From: Chamaelirium japonicum
Lineage: Eukaryota; Streptophyta; Magnoliopsida; Liliales; Melanthiaceae
Assembly: GCA_947650365.1 (NCBI GenBank)
Contig: OX393550.1
Location: 96,858,519-96,922,518 of the forward strand
DNA: 64,000 bases
Reading direction: 5' to 3'
Shown here: positions 41,336 through 54,294 of the stretch, in pieces
Layout of the letters: each line of letters starts with the position of its first letter
How positions within the stretch are numbered: position 1 is the stretch's first letter
Notes under the pieces: generated by a model
What the model saw: the letters and a program-made list of their open reading frames with translations, nothing else
What the model was told of the DNA's origin: nothing
The model's database searches: none
Position numbers and translations under genes: made by a program

Positions 41336-44300
41336 ACATTAATGTAGTTAATTTACTTCTCATACTTTACATTTGATAATTGCATGCTTTGTCGCCGCTC
41401 TCTAAAGCCACATCTAATTCCGTTAGATCTCAACCTCGAGCCTACACTCAAGTCGTAGCATAGTAACCCTTGTCAATCCAAGATGGATGATAATATGGAT
41501 AACTTAACCCACCGCAAAACCATGCACGTAAGGTACAAAAGGCACCCGAAGCCCCCCGAACACTTAAAGGCGAATTCCAGGCCCACTGTCTACACATCTC
41601 TATCATGCATAGAACTCCCCACCTCTCCAGTGAGAAACTTCAAAATTACGTCCAGTATAATCAATATGATTCCATCTTTTCATGGGCTCTCTAACAAGGA
41701 CCCAAATAAATACCTAGACGAATTCTTACAATTATGCACGATATTTAAGCTGCATACCTTAGACGATAAAGCAACAAAATTATGACTATTTCCCTTTCCA
41801 CTCAAGGACAAAGCCAAATATTGGCTCCAAACCCTAGGAAACTCCACCATCATCACTTGGGCACAACTTCAACAAGAGTTGCTAAAGAAGTACTTCCCAA
41901 TCAGAAAAACCAACAAATATAGGAGATCTATTATCACTTTTTCCCAATTAGATGATGAGTAATTTCACGACACTTGGGAAAGACTTAAGAATCTACTAAG
42001 AAAATGTCCCAACTATACCGTGCAATAATGGCAAATCATCCAAAATTTCTATGATGGACTAATAAGACCAATCGCCATATGATTGACGCAGCATGCAGAG
42101 GAACCTTTATGCTAAAAATGAAGACGAGACATGAGAACTCTTTGAAAATCTCTCTGATAATGTCCTACAATATGCCTCACCTGGTAGAGACAATATGGCA
42201 AGCCCTACCACCATCGCAAAATGGGGAGGTTTATATGAGCTCTTAAGCTCGACAGATGTCTCCAATAAAGGGGACGCCTTGGCTTGAAAGCTAGACCAAC
42301 TGTTGTCCATAGGGACCCTACCTGTATTCACCAACCAAACTTTTAACCCCCCTTCATACGCCGAAGTTTGCACCTTATGTTCTCTGCCCAATCATCACAT
42401 CAGCACTTGGCCTCTGGTAGCCCAATATCCCGAATTCATACAAGAACAAATAAATGCTATGGATACCTACTAGGAGAATAAATCATATTTAAATACTTAT
42501 AATCGAAGGTGGAGGAACCACCCAAACTTTGTCTAGCAACCCTATGCCCCCACTACTTCTTACTCGCAAACTCACAGACCACCCTTTCAAAACTCCAATC
42601 AGAACTACCGACCACTCCAACAACAATACCAAAACTCAAATTCGCCCCCAAAGAAACCAATCATTTGAATATAAGGTGTTGGACACCTTGCAAAACCTCA
42701 AGCCTAACACGAAACTCTTGCTTTTCCACACCCAATATTTCTCAAAACTTGAGTCCCAAATGGGACAGCTAGTGAACGCCCTAAACAGTCGTGAGAAAGG
42801 GAAGCTTTCTAGCCATCTAATACCAAACCCTAGGAGCCAAAATCAAGCCAATAAATTCCACAAAAATATTTACCACGAACAAGCTAAGGGTATCACAGCC
42901 CTCTGGAATGATAAGATAGTGGACAATAAGGTCGACCAACTAGAAAAAGAGTATGCTCCAAAGCCCCCTACTTAAAAACCACATGTAAAACCAATCAAAA
43001 CTCATCCCACACAAGCCGCTCCAACTCTCAGACCGACTAGCAACCAATATACACCTCGAGCTCCCTTTTCTTTAAGCCTAAAAACTCCAACTTTTGTCGA
43101 AAATAAAGGAGTTATGAAAGAGGACATCATGGACACCTTCCAGCAAATCAAAATAAACATGCCCCTATTAGAAGCCATTAAACAAATTCCTACCTATGCA
43201 AAGTTCTTCAAAGACATGTGCACGTATAAGCGCAAATCCAAATCAACCATGTCCAAAAAGATCTTCCTTACTGAGTAGGTAAGTTCGTTTTTTATGAAAG
43301 TCACACCCCCAAAATTGAAAGATCCGAGTACCCCAATCATTTATTATGTCATTAGAGACTACTTCATTGATCGAGCACTTCTGGATCTCGGGGCAAGTAT
43401 CAATTTACTACCCTACTCAGTGTATGAAAAACTTGACCTAGGCAAGCTACAAACCCATGATAGTTACATTGCAACTCGCCGACATTCTGTCAAAACACCT
43501 TGGGGAATCATTGAAAACTTTTTGATCAAAGTAGAGAAATTCTACTTCCCAATGTCCTTCTTAGTTTTAGAAATGGAACCGGTCAAGAACACCTCTTGTT
43601 AAATTCCAGTTATCCTTGGTCATCCTTTCCTTGCGACAACAAACACATGTATCAACTATCGTAGTGGAGGTATGGACGTATCCTTCGAAAAGATAAGAGC
43701 CAAACTAAAACTTTTCAACTCAGCTAACCAAGGACCTCAAGATATAGAGTGCTACCAAATTAATATCTTCGACAATCAGGTCGAGGAAGCACTCCCCTAT
43801 ATCTTAGCCAATGATTCACTAGAGACATGTCTCTCTCTCTCTCTCTTGATACCTTCTAGAAAACCTTCCTTACCATCAATTATTTCGCCAACTGTACTTG
43901 AACTTAAATAGCTATCTATTATGCTCAAAAATGTCTTCCCAGGACCCAATGATTCCCTTCCAGTCATCATTGCTGCAAACTTACTAAAGGACCAGGAGAA
44001 TCGTCTTGTAGATATCCTAAAAAAGCACAAAAAGACGATTGGTTGGTCAGTAGCTGACCTTAAAGGGATTGGCCCCTTTGTGTGTATGCATCACATCCAC
44101 CTCGAAGAAGATGCCAAACATACACGAGAAGCACAATAGAGACTAAACCCTAATATAAAGGAGGTAGTTCTAAAGGAAGTAGTTAAATTTCTCGGTGCCA
44201 GAATTATCTACCCCATCTCCGATAGTAAAAGGGTTAGCCCTACTCAAGTGGTGCCTAAGAAATCCAGCGTAAAAGTTATCAAAAACACACAGGGCGAATT

Positions 44301-46412
44301 AGTACCTACGCGAACTACCACTAGGTGGTGCGTGTGCATAAACTACCGAAAACTCAATTCTACCACTCGTAAAGACTATTTCCCTATGCCATACCAAATA
44401 CTCAAAAGGGTCACTGGGCAATGATGTTATTGTTTCTTAGATGACTCCTCTGGATATAACCAAATACCGGTATTCCTAGATGACCAGGAAAATATAACTT
44501 AAAATTGCCTTTATGGTATCGGCGAATGCCATTTGAACTGTGTAATACACCTGCAACTTTCTAACGGTGCATAATGGCTATATTCTCGGATATGGTGGAA
44601 AAGTTCCTCGTGGTATTCATGGATTATTTTTCTATCTTTAGACCATCCTTTGAAGAATGCTTACACAATCTGGACCTAGTATTAGCACTGTGTAAAGAAA
44701 CAAACCTTGTTCTCAGCTGGGAGAAAAGTCAATTCATGGTCCAAGAAGGAATTCTTCTCAGACATATTCCTACCAAGGCATCAAAGTCGACAAAGCTAAA
44801 GTCGATTTGATCGCAACACTCCCTCCACCACAGATAGTGAAACAAATTTGAGTCTTTTTAGTACACGCCGGGTTTTATCAGAGCTTTATCAAAGACTTCA
44901 ATAAAATCTCCCAACCTTTATGCAACCTTCTATCGAAGGACGTCGCATTCAACTTTGATGACGCATCCATGGGAGCATTCCAAAAAGTCCGATCTGCACT
45001 TTCAAATGTGCCGATCCTCATCTCTTCGGATTGGTCTCAACCTTTTGAAATAATGTGCGATGCCTCCAATTATGCTATTGGAGCCGTCCTATGACATAAG
45101 ATAGGGAAAGTTTCCCACGTAATTTATTATGCTAGCAAAATCCTTCAAGGAGCCCAGTTGAACTATACCACCACAGAGGAGGAGTTTCTAGCATTCTACC
45201 TTACGCTACTTATTAAATAAAAAAGAGGCGAAGATCTCGACTTATCATATGGATACTCCTCCTCCAAGAATTTGATTACGAGATTAAGGATCGCAAAGGC
45301 ACCTAATACATGGTAGCAGACCATTTATCCTCTATCACACCTGAGCTACACACTAACATTGCCTCGATAAATGACTCCTTCTCAGACGAACAACTCTTTG
45401 AAGCATCCAAGGGAACTACATCGTGGTTTGCACACATTGTCAACTATCTGGCGATAGAACAAATACCCTCTCACTTGTCCAAACAAGACAATGATTTATT
45501 TTTCTAACAAATTCATATTTTCTTTTGGGATGACCCTGAGGTATTTAAACTTTGTTTGGACCAAATAATTCATCGATGCATGCCAAAAGATGAATCCCGG
45601 AGTATTCTCAGTTTCTGTCAGTACTCCAAAGACAAGGACATTTCAGCGGAAGAAACACTGGCGCAAAAGTTTTACAATGCGGTTTCTATCGTACATCACT
45701 CTTCAGGGATGCCAACCACTTTTGCGCATCTTGCGATAAATGTCAGAAAATGGGTTCCTTCTCCCATCACAATATGATGCCCCTCAACCCGATTCTTGTC
45801 ATCAAAATATTCAATGTCTGGGGCATTGACTTCATGGGCCCATTTCCACCATCCTTCAGCATCACCTACATCCTAGTCGTTGTAGAATACGTTTCTAAAT
45901 GGGTCGGGCAGTCGCCACAAAGACTAACGATCATAATGTGGTAGTCTAATTTCTCAAAAATCACATTTTCAATCGATTCGGCACGCCACAAATGATCATC
46001 AGTGATGGCAGGGACTACTTTTGCTGCAAAGCATTTGAAACCCTTGCACACAAATACATCACGCACAAAGTAGCTACCCCTTACGACCCTCAAACGAGCG
46101 GACAAGTTGAAGTTTCCAATCACGAGATAAAACATATTCTCGAGAAAACTATCCGCCTGAACCGAAAAGACTGGTCTATTCGACTTAACGATGCTCTTTG
46201 GGCCTACCACACTGCATTCAAAACACATATTGGCATGTCGCCATACCACTCGATCTTCGAAAAAGCTTGCCACCTACTAGTTGAACTAGAGCACCAAGCT
46301 TATTGGGTCATCAAGGCTTTCAATTTTGACATGAAAGAAGCCGACGCTCAACGCAGACTGTAATTAAGTGAACTAGAAGAGTTAAGGCACGACGCTTATG
46401 AAAATGCCAAGA

Positions 46413-46977
46413 TCTACTGTGTCGACCAAGATCCAATAGGCCAATAGCCAAGAGCCAAGACTCCTGAGGTTGTGATGCCAAGATGGATGAGGTGAGGTGA
46501 GGTGTACAAGTCTATGTATTAGCCCCACATCGCCTGGAGAGAAGGAGATCCTGAGCTACTAATATAATTTCCTCTCCTAAACATATAAGACATGTTTTAA
46601 AATCATGCGCCGCTACGGATTTCGTAAGAACTCCGTAGTTAAGCGTGCTCGGGCGAGAGCAGTACTATGATGGGTGACCAACCCGGAAAGTTCTTGTGCG
46701 GGATGCCAAAATGGATGAGGTGAGGTGTACAAGGCCATGTGTTAGCCCCACATCGCCTGCAAAGAAGGAGACCCTGAGCTACTTATATAATTTCCCCTCT
46801 CAAACATAGAAGACGTGTTTTAAAACCGTGCGCCGCTACAGATTTCATAAGAACTTCATAGTTAAACGTGCTCGGGCGAGAGCAGTACTAGAATGGGTGA
46901 CCACCCTGGGAAGTTCTCGTGCGGGCACGGACAAAGCGGACAATATCTTGTGTGTTTGGGGCGGATGTTACATCTAC
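46413..46977. repeat. Target site duplications TCTAC around the Cassandra-like LTR
   Basis: TCTAC at 46413-46417 and at 46973-46977 bracket the insertion exactly. Five bases is the length expected for LTR retrotransposon integration. The Athila integrase region resumes directly after the right copy. Confidence 0.88.
46418..46972 (+). mobile_element. Cassandra-like solo LTR with two 5S-derived segments
   Basis: TG...TTACA termini flanked by TCTAC. Near the end is AAGCGGACAATATCTTGTG, a mark of Cassandra-type LTRs. Two segments (about 46605-46690 and 46832-46925) closely follow plant 5S rRNA from the AGAACTCCG-AGTTAAGCGTGCT stretch through GGGCGAGAGYAGTACTA and GGGTGACC. Each is preceded by the same leader (GATGCCAARATGGATGAGGTG, starts 46474 and 46702), so a 228-bp part was duplicated in tandem. 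There is no internal region, so this is a solo LTR. In Cassandra the 5S part supplies the pol III promoter. Confidence 0.85.
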
Positions 46978-48650
46978 AAAGAGCGATCAAAAGCCTTCCA
47001 CGATCGACGAATAATTCGCAAATCATTTTTACCCAACCAGAACGTTTGTCTATCCAATTTTCAACTCAAGTTATTCTTGGGTAAATTACGATCCCATTAG
47101 GACGGTCCGTATAGAGTCGTCTCTACATCCGCAAATGAATCAGTTGAAATTGAAGACCCAACGACTCAAACCAGTCAAAAAAGATGACAGCACACACGTG
47201 ATCGTTGAGTCTATTAGTCTGACCCAACCTGCCTATCTCGACTAAACTGCGATGACAAGGTCAGGATGATGACATTAAACTCAGCGCTTCTCGGGAGGCA
47301 ACCCGAGCAACATATTATTTCTAAAAAAATAAATAAATAAATAAACAAAAACACCATCCCATCAATTTTGAATAATTTAAATTATTTTCCATTCCCACCA
47401 AGCCTCTTCCTCTAATTCCTTATTTAAACTTAAATTTCAAATTTTAAAAATTTGAAATTTAAACCCCATAACCACCACAACCGTGAACCGTACCGCACCG
47501 CACCCACAGATAGAAACACGTCGTTATCCGATCAATCAGCCGTGAGGCTTGATTGATCAGATGCCTGTGGGAGCCAATCCATCAGACCTTATTTAACCCA
47601 CTTGTTTTTCACCATTTTACCTCACCCCAACTCAAAACTTCTCACCCTTCAATCCTAACCCTTCAATTCCAATCCGATGGCCCCACGGAAGCACACCCAC
47701 ACCTCGGCCTCATCCATCCCCGTCTCGTGCTTCGCTAACCAGCCCTTCTTCTTCACCTTCAAAGTTGTGATCGTCGCCAATGACTATGGCAACCATGCCT
47801 CCCAGAATCAAACGATCTATCGCACAATGATAGATTGCATCCCAATCACCTTCTTTGTAGCCACACTCTCCGCCGTCCTCAACCTCCCTCATGAAGTGCC
47901 TTCGAAATTCGTGCATCGTGAGCTTCATCCCGACATCCCCACCGAAGTCGTCCTTGCCACGCTCAATCCTACCACAATGGCGGGAGGAGTCATCCGACAC
48001 GCCAACTCCCAAAACGTCTTTGGTTCCTAATTTTTTTTTCAAAAATCTCTACCCCTTCGGCCATGCCCAAGAACGTCGCCCACTAATTTTGGACTCCTCT
48101 ACGACGTGCACGCCAACCTTTGGTTTCGGCCTTCCGAATTCATTATCCAAGGGATAAAATTCATGACCAAAAAGATCGACAAAAACTCCACCGTTGGGCA
48201 AGCACTATCCCTCCACTATCCATTCTACATCACCGTAATCCTCCATACCGCCGGCTTTCTAATCCAGGCTTCCGAACCTTCCGTTCAGGCCTGAAGCCAT
48301 TCAAAGTCTCCAATTGAAGATGGAGCCATAAATATTGTGGTTAGCACCCGCGATCGCCTAGCTAGACCGCCTCCACCAAAGCACGTCACTATTGAAAAAT
48401 TCTGGGTGCTCCAGGCAAATATTCACCAGATGTTCCGCCTTCAGGAGGCAGCCATCAGAGCCCAGTTCCCGGACATCGCTGAGCAGATAATCCAGGTTGC
48501 CTATTAGCTTCCACCAGACCCAGTCCCCGATCTAGCACCTGAACCGGCCCCTACCCTGATCCACGTCGATGGCAATAAGGATGATTCAGAAGAAGATCAA
48601 CATTGAAAACTATTCCGGCGAGGAATAGAACTGACTCCGATCTTTACCTT

Positions 48651-48850
48651 ATCTGGCACCTGCGAGTTCCCTTATCTTAATTTCATCTTTTTCATTAAGC
48701 CATGTAGTTCAACTTTCTAATCCAATATCTGTTGCGTAATCATTCCAGACCGATTTTTATATGATAATCCAACTCATAAATATATATAATTCCACATATT
48801 ATTTTACCTATATATATACTAGTAATACCCGTGCCCAAGGGCATGCAAAA
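48651..48850. other. AT-rich stretch after the Athila relic
   Basis: No gene. TATATATACTAGTAATACCCGTGC near 48812-48835 resembles a border motif often seen at plant repeat ends (possibly Helitron-like), but no partner end was found. Confidence 0.3.
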
Positions 48851-49040
48851 GATTTCGAGGGCGACAAAATATTTTAAGGACGGGGACAATATTTCGAGGA
48901 AGGTGACAATATTTTGAAGGTGGCAACAAAATATTTCGAGATCAACGATAATATTTCGAGGAAGATAACAATATTTCAAATGTGATAATAATATTATGAG
49001 GGTAATAACAATATTTCATAAGTGGTGATTATATTTTGAG
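48851..49040. repeat. Degenerate minisatellite, unit about 20 bases
   Basis: About nine units resembling GAGGAAGGTGACAATATTTC with varied spacing. The unit decays toward the right-hand side. Confidence 0.75.
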
Positions 49041-49079
49041 ACATTTGATGATTGTCAGGCCACATTATAAGATTTTGTA

Positions 49080-50780
49080 TTTGTTAGAGCATGGTAGAGG
49101 TGAACTGGCTGAAGTTCAAGCCCATGAAGGTGAGTTCTTTGATCCTTGCAGATCTAAGACATAGTCAACTAGAATCTCATAGAACTTTTTGATTCATACA
49201 TTCCTAAGTTTATTGAAAATGATAGTACTCTAATGGATATTTCGTATAGTAGAAGTGAATCGATTGTGCCTGAATAACTTTGTAGGCACACAACGTTGCG
49301 TACTTATGAAGTTTTTTGATATAGAAGGTAAAATACAAGTATGTATATTATGTAGATGAGTCTAAATCCCTTCATGAAAAATAAAATCATTTAACTCTAT
49401 TGAATAGATTGTTTTCATGGAAGAATAAATTGATTCCATGAAAATAATAATACGTTATGCAGGCTTCTAAATTTGTTTCAAAACTAAAAGCCTGTTTGGA
49501 GCAGATTAGTCTTGAAGATTAAGAGGAAGTTATATGGAACTATTGACAAATTCAAGGTAAGGTTTGTGGGAAAAAAGTGTTAACCCAAATTAATGCTATT
49601 GAATATGATATATTTCCTCTAGTTATAAAGTTTACCATTGTCAATTTTTGCCTACATGGACCTGTAATTGCTCTGAATGGTTGTGAAGACTGCTTTCTTG
49701 AACAGAGATCTTGACGATGATATTTACAGTTAACTGTAAATTGGTTTCACCATTCTTGGACAATAATAGAAAGTTTGCAAACTTTGAAACTATTTATTTT
49801 TGAAAATATGCTCTTGCCAATAGTATTTCATATTCCCCCATGTCATTTTATCATATGGATGTGTGATGGTTAAGAGTATCACTATGTGCACATGTGTATT
49901 TGTTCTATTTGGAGAAGAGGTTTTTTATTATTTCCTTGTACGTGAATGCTATTCTACTTATTGGAGATGACTTGGAGTCAATCGATGCCACTAGAGAATG
50001 GTTGTCTTCCAATTTTGATATGAAGGACATCAGAGAAACAACCAATATTTTTGGCATCCGAATTGTCAGGAATCACGTACTCGAAGGAATTTCTTGGTTT
50101 TTTTACAGGAGACCTATATCCAATAAGTTTGAGAATGTTTCCAAATATAGAGTCCTAAGAATGTAGAGACTCTAGTGGATAAGTCTACCAACCTATCTTA
50201 TTTCATGTCTCCATCCTCCTCAATATAAGAATAGAAGGGCGCGCTCATGTTTTTTTGCCAATGTTATTGACAATATCATGCATGCTTGTGCAAACAATCT
50301 ATGTTGCTTTTGTGGTGGGTCTAGTGAGTCATTACTGAATCGATCCAGGTGCAGGACATGGAATACCATTAAGCGTATTTTTGGTACCATCATGTGACCA
50401 TCGGCTATATACTTTAATATTACGACTCAGACTTGCGAGTATGTGCATACTCAGATGCTAATTTGGTAAGTAATCTTGATCGTCGTAGATCTCGTATGGA
50501 ATAATTAATTCTTAATTTCTTCTTACTAGTGGTACCATCTCTTGGTCCATTAAAAAGCAAAAGTATATGACACTATCTATTATGAAGGTCGAATAGATTG
50601 AATGCAGTATTGAGACCTGGGAGGTTGTGTGGTGCGTCGATTGTTCACTTACTTGGGGGTTGTTGCTAATGCCGAGAGCCTATCGCCTTATTTGTGATAA
50701 CACCTAAGCTATTAATTTCATGAAGAACCCTAAGCAACAGGACATGACAAAAAAAAAATCAAGTATAATTATGTTTGTCA
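49080..50780 (+). mobile_element. Ty1/copia relic C
   Basis: Reverse transcriptase traces run from about 49680 (a KTAFLN-D-like stretch) through 49894-50166 (YVNAILLIGDDLESI, WLSSNFDMKDI), followed by RNase H-like traces to about 50780. It lies on the opposite strand from relics A and B. LTRs are not recognised. It is heavily decayed and probably old. Confidence 0.75.
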
Positions 50781-51040
50781 CATTCCCAACAAAAACGCTC
50801 ATCATTCGACCAAAATGATTTCTCGTGACCCTTTTCATAGTCATGATCGGAGCATGGGATTGCATCGTCCATAATAATTATATTTGTATTTCTTATTCTA
50901 TCTAAATAAATATCTTTTCTTACAGTTACCATCAATTTTGTATTTGTTGCACATATGACTTGACTTATTTTATGATTTTTTTATACAGTTTAGATGTATT
51001 GAACATGTCGCCTAATTGATTACACTATATTCATCAACGA
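50781..51040. other. Short unannotated spacer before duplicated block 2
   Basis: AT-rich sequence. No feature recognised. Confidence 0.4.
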
Positions 51041-51533
51041 GTTGATCTGCTCTCCACATGCTTCAAATATTAAGTGTGATCGGTTAAAAAGATCGTCACT
51101 TTTCCACACCACCAACCAATAGAAAATAGAATAGCACCAATTTTTAGAATAGCACCACGTCTTGACAATTGATTTGATTCCCAATCCCTTCATCAAGTCA
51201 CACATACTTATCATATTCTTCTTCTAGAAAACTCTTCTTTAGTGATCACTTAACTTTGAGATGAACGAGACAATAGAGAAATGGTAGATATGTCAAATAT
51301 AAACACTGCATATATGTTTTATTTATACTCATCATTATATATATAAGGATTGTACCAAATCTGAATTATAGAGTTCTTCCTCAGAATCACTATCTGATTT
51401 TTAAGATTATATTACTAATACATACAAAGTCCATACTCATTAATAATACACCGCCCATAGTAGATTAAGACATATGTGAACACCATGGATCCTATATAGA
51501 TAGCCCATAGTTGTAGCCTATATAATCCAAGCC

Positions 51534-54224
51534 TTAGATATGTCTCTTTAGAGAAATTGGTTCAATCAGCAATGACATTACTCGATCCTTAGCTACATCA
51601 TCTGGTTTTCCAAACTCATCTCTATTGTGATAAATAGATTGGGCCATTCGAGGGAAATTTATTGCCAGGTTTAATAATGGTTCTTCAAAGAAAGACATGG
51701 CAAAGCGATCTCCGTTCAAATCTTTCCAAGTGTCAATAATCAAGCCTGCTATATGTTCACGAGCAACTGCCTCTGAGACGTCATTCTCATACATATAACA
51801 CTGGATACATTTTGTCACATCACCTCGACTGAGCTCAGCCTATGTTAAACAAAAGAATAGTGAAGTATTATATCAGTAAATATTGAAGGACAATAAAGAA
51901 AACATGTAACACAAAATAAAAGGACACTTATGGTTGAACTTTCATACAGCTGAAGTTCCAATATCATTGAAAAGCCGAAAAAGCTTAGATGAATGGTATC
52001 TGATATTTGAATACGATTTCAAGCTTTCTCGAGCTCTATTTGCTATATCTTGGCTCACAAAAAAGTAATATTGAATTTGTATCAAGCAAATTCCAGTCGT
52101 AATCCATGCATTATCCATATAATCCTTAAACGTCGGCGTAGATTTAGAGTGATACCACTTCGCCTCCAGTAAGTATGCATTACAATGATTTGCCCACTGA
52201 AATAAACATAGATATCAAAATATCAGTTAGACATTGCATAGAGGGTTAAAATTATTATATGATTAATTAAGGAGGTGATGATGCATACTCCTTGTTTTAG
52301 GTAAGGCAAGATGTCTAATCCATTGTCTCTCAATGCATCATAAGCTAATTCATTAATTGTGTTGTAGAATCCCAGATAAGGTATCTTCATATACTCTGGA
52401 AGTTGCTGCATTGCATTTAAATCCCATCTGAAAGATCCATTATAAATCACAGAATAAGTATGAAAGAGACAATTTTATTTTAGAGTATATAAATCTAAGG
52501 CAAATTCTAATGCACTAAAAACATACTAACATGCATCATGTGTTTGTATTAAAAAAAAATCCTTTAATTAGTGCATGTGTTTTTTTTTCTTCAGAAAATC
52601 CAAGAAATCCCTTAGCACGTGTTTGTATTCAAAGAAGTAAAGTAATGTGAACTACACTTGGGTAAAATTCTAAAAGTGTGTCATGGAATTGCAGTGTGTC
52701 CATCACACGACACTACGAGCGAGGATACACACTATGCATACATGACATAGTATTCCTTACAATTATACATATGGAACCATCGAATTCCAAACATAATATC
52801 TAGAAATAGGAGGCTTTCATACCTTTCAACTGCATCTGTAAAAAGCTCAAGCTCATCGATCGAACCATATACATCATATATATCGTCAAGTATTGTTATT
52901 AGACAAGCGTACTTCGCACCAGCTTCCCTTAATTTCCAAAACTTGGGCTCGAAGGACCACCCGACACTAAAGAGGAAGCTTTCCATTAATCGAGTTCTAG
53001 CAAAGTCTACCTTCTCTCTGAAAGCAAGATTTTTCCACCACCTACAAGATAAGATCGAACACTAGAGCAGCACGGAGCATTGCGACTAACAATTATAATA
53101 CCAAACAAAGGCTAGTTAGCAATGTTACAAGCTCTCACCTCGACAATTCCTTAAGTTCTCCTTGGTAAATAATTTGAACCATGTTAAAATCTAGCTTAGC
53201 AAATTCGAGTAAGATTGGATTCATGCCTTCATCCCTCTCGTAGGTATCAATGAACCATCGTGTATTTACCCTTGGTGCCTTCCAAGTCAATGGAAACTCC
53301 ATGGCTTGAGCTACATGCTCCCTAAGACAAGGCTCTAAGGACTCCTCCGCTAAGCCTTTGAGATGCTTGGTGGTGAAGTCCCTAGCCTCATCTAATGTAT
53401 CCTCTCCTTTCACTGCGAGATAGGAAGCTTCGTACAAGCTCAACATTCCTCTTGTGTCCTCGCAAAGGCACGCCTTGAAATCACCCGCCTCATCTTTGAA
53501 GCAATCGAAAATCTCTAGATCCCACAATTACAACCAGAGTTAATCAGAGATGACAAACAAATACGGTGTCGGCTATAGAAAGATTGATAAGAATTTTTCT
53601 CTGACAAAGCATTCGCAATTGGGTATATAGTACGTACCTTGCGAGACGAAAATACCATGCTCCCTAAGAATACGAAAGAGTAAGGCCGTAGCACGAAGGT
53701 CATCCCTGCACGCCATTCTTATGTTCTCGACCGACGTTGGCATGGCTCCTAAGACACCCTTGATCTCCTCCTCGAAGTGATACGCGACCCCGAGCTGTAT
53801 AAGATCATCGACAAGCCCGAGCTGATCCACCACCTTCTTCTCTTTGTTAATCATACCCCTCACCTCCTCCTTCAAAACCTCAATCCTTTGAGAGTACTGT
53901 GTCTCATCCTGGAGCATCAACAATGGCATTTATCATTGAGATTGTACATATAATTAAGCTAGCTAGCTAGGTTAATTCACGTACGGTTGTGCGGTCGCTC
54001 CCCAAGGATTGGATGTAGTCGTTGTCCCATATGTCTGACTGGTAAACCGGCCCCGATCGTCTCTGCGGAGGAGATGGGGCTGCGATTTGGGTCGTGACGG
54101 GCGATCGGGCATCGCCCGCCACACGCGCACAGGCTCGAGGGTCAGAGGAGGCGCGCCTCCGGCGCAAGGGAGTGTTGGAGGAGTTGGATGGGAGCAGGGA
54201 GAACGAGCAAAGATTCAGAGCCAT
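51534..54224 (-). CDS. TPS: TPS-b type monoterpene synthase, copy 2 (7 exons, open frame)
   Basis: Paralogue of the gene at 6369-9079. Exons on the minus strand: 54224-53985, 53908-53638, 53514-53139, 53041-52823, 52427-52289, 52196-51948, 51839-51534. All introns are GT-AG and all joins keep frame, giving 599 aa. The N-terminus is transit-peptide-like (residues 1-54). The tandem arginine motif is RR(X)9W (55-66) because of one extra residue (SGPVYQ versus SGVYQ). RTR at 311-313, DDIYD at 348-352 and the NSE motif (N492, T496, E500) are intact. Exons 2-7 are the same length as in copy 1. Clear differences cluster in exon 1, exon 4 around DDxxD, exon 6 and the C-terminal exon, so product specificity may differ. 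Predicted plastid enzyme; product unknown. Confidence 0.93.
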
Positions 54225-54282
54225 CTTACAAGGCCAGGATGTAGCTATGACAGTATAAGGTGCTGGCTTCTGTGCTGGCTGC

Positions 54283-54294
54283 GGTTTATATAGT
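54283..54294 (-). promoter_or_regulatory. TATA box of TPS copy 2
   Basis: ACTATATAAACC on the minus strand lies about 60 bases upstream of the ATG, at the same place as in copy 1. It is closer to the TATA consensus than the copy 1 version. Confidence 0.7.

Larger units (their letters stand above)
41340..48650 (+). mobile_element. Ty3/gypsy Athila-like relic
   Basis: Parts in order: gag (41483 to about 43000), protease with LLDLGASINLLPYSVY (43294-43602), reverse transcriptase (about 44150-44830), RNase H (about 44990-45300), integrase (about 45560-46370), a conserved non-coding mark GGGAGGCAACCCG (47290), and a further downstream coding region (47677 to about 48640) of the kind Athila elements carry after pol. 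Whether that last part is env-like cannot be told. A Cassandra-like LTR is inserted at 46418. No LTR is visible at either end. The relic is broken in many places and old. Confidence 0.85.

Noticed and set aside
46605-46925. Two genuine 5S rRNA genes
   Set aside because: The sequences diverge from 5S rRNA at their starts, lie inside an LTR with target duplications, and are not in a 5S rDNA array.
47677-48640. A separate host gene
   Set aside because: Its position after the Athila integrase and its similarity in style to Athila downstream coding regions make it part of that relic.
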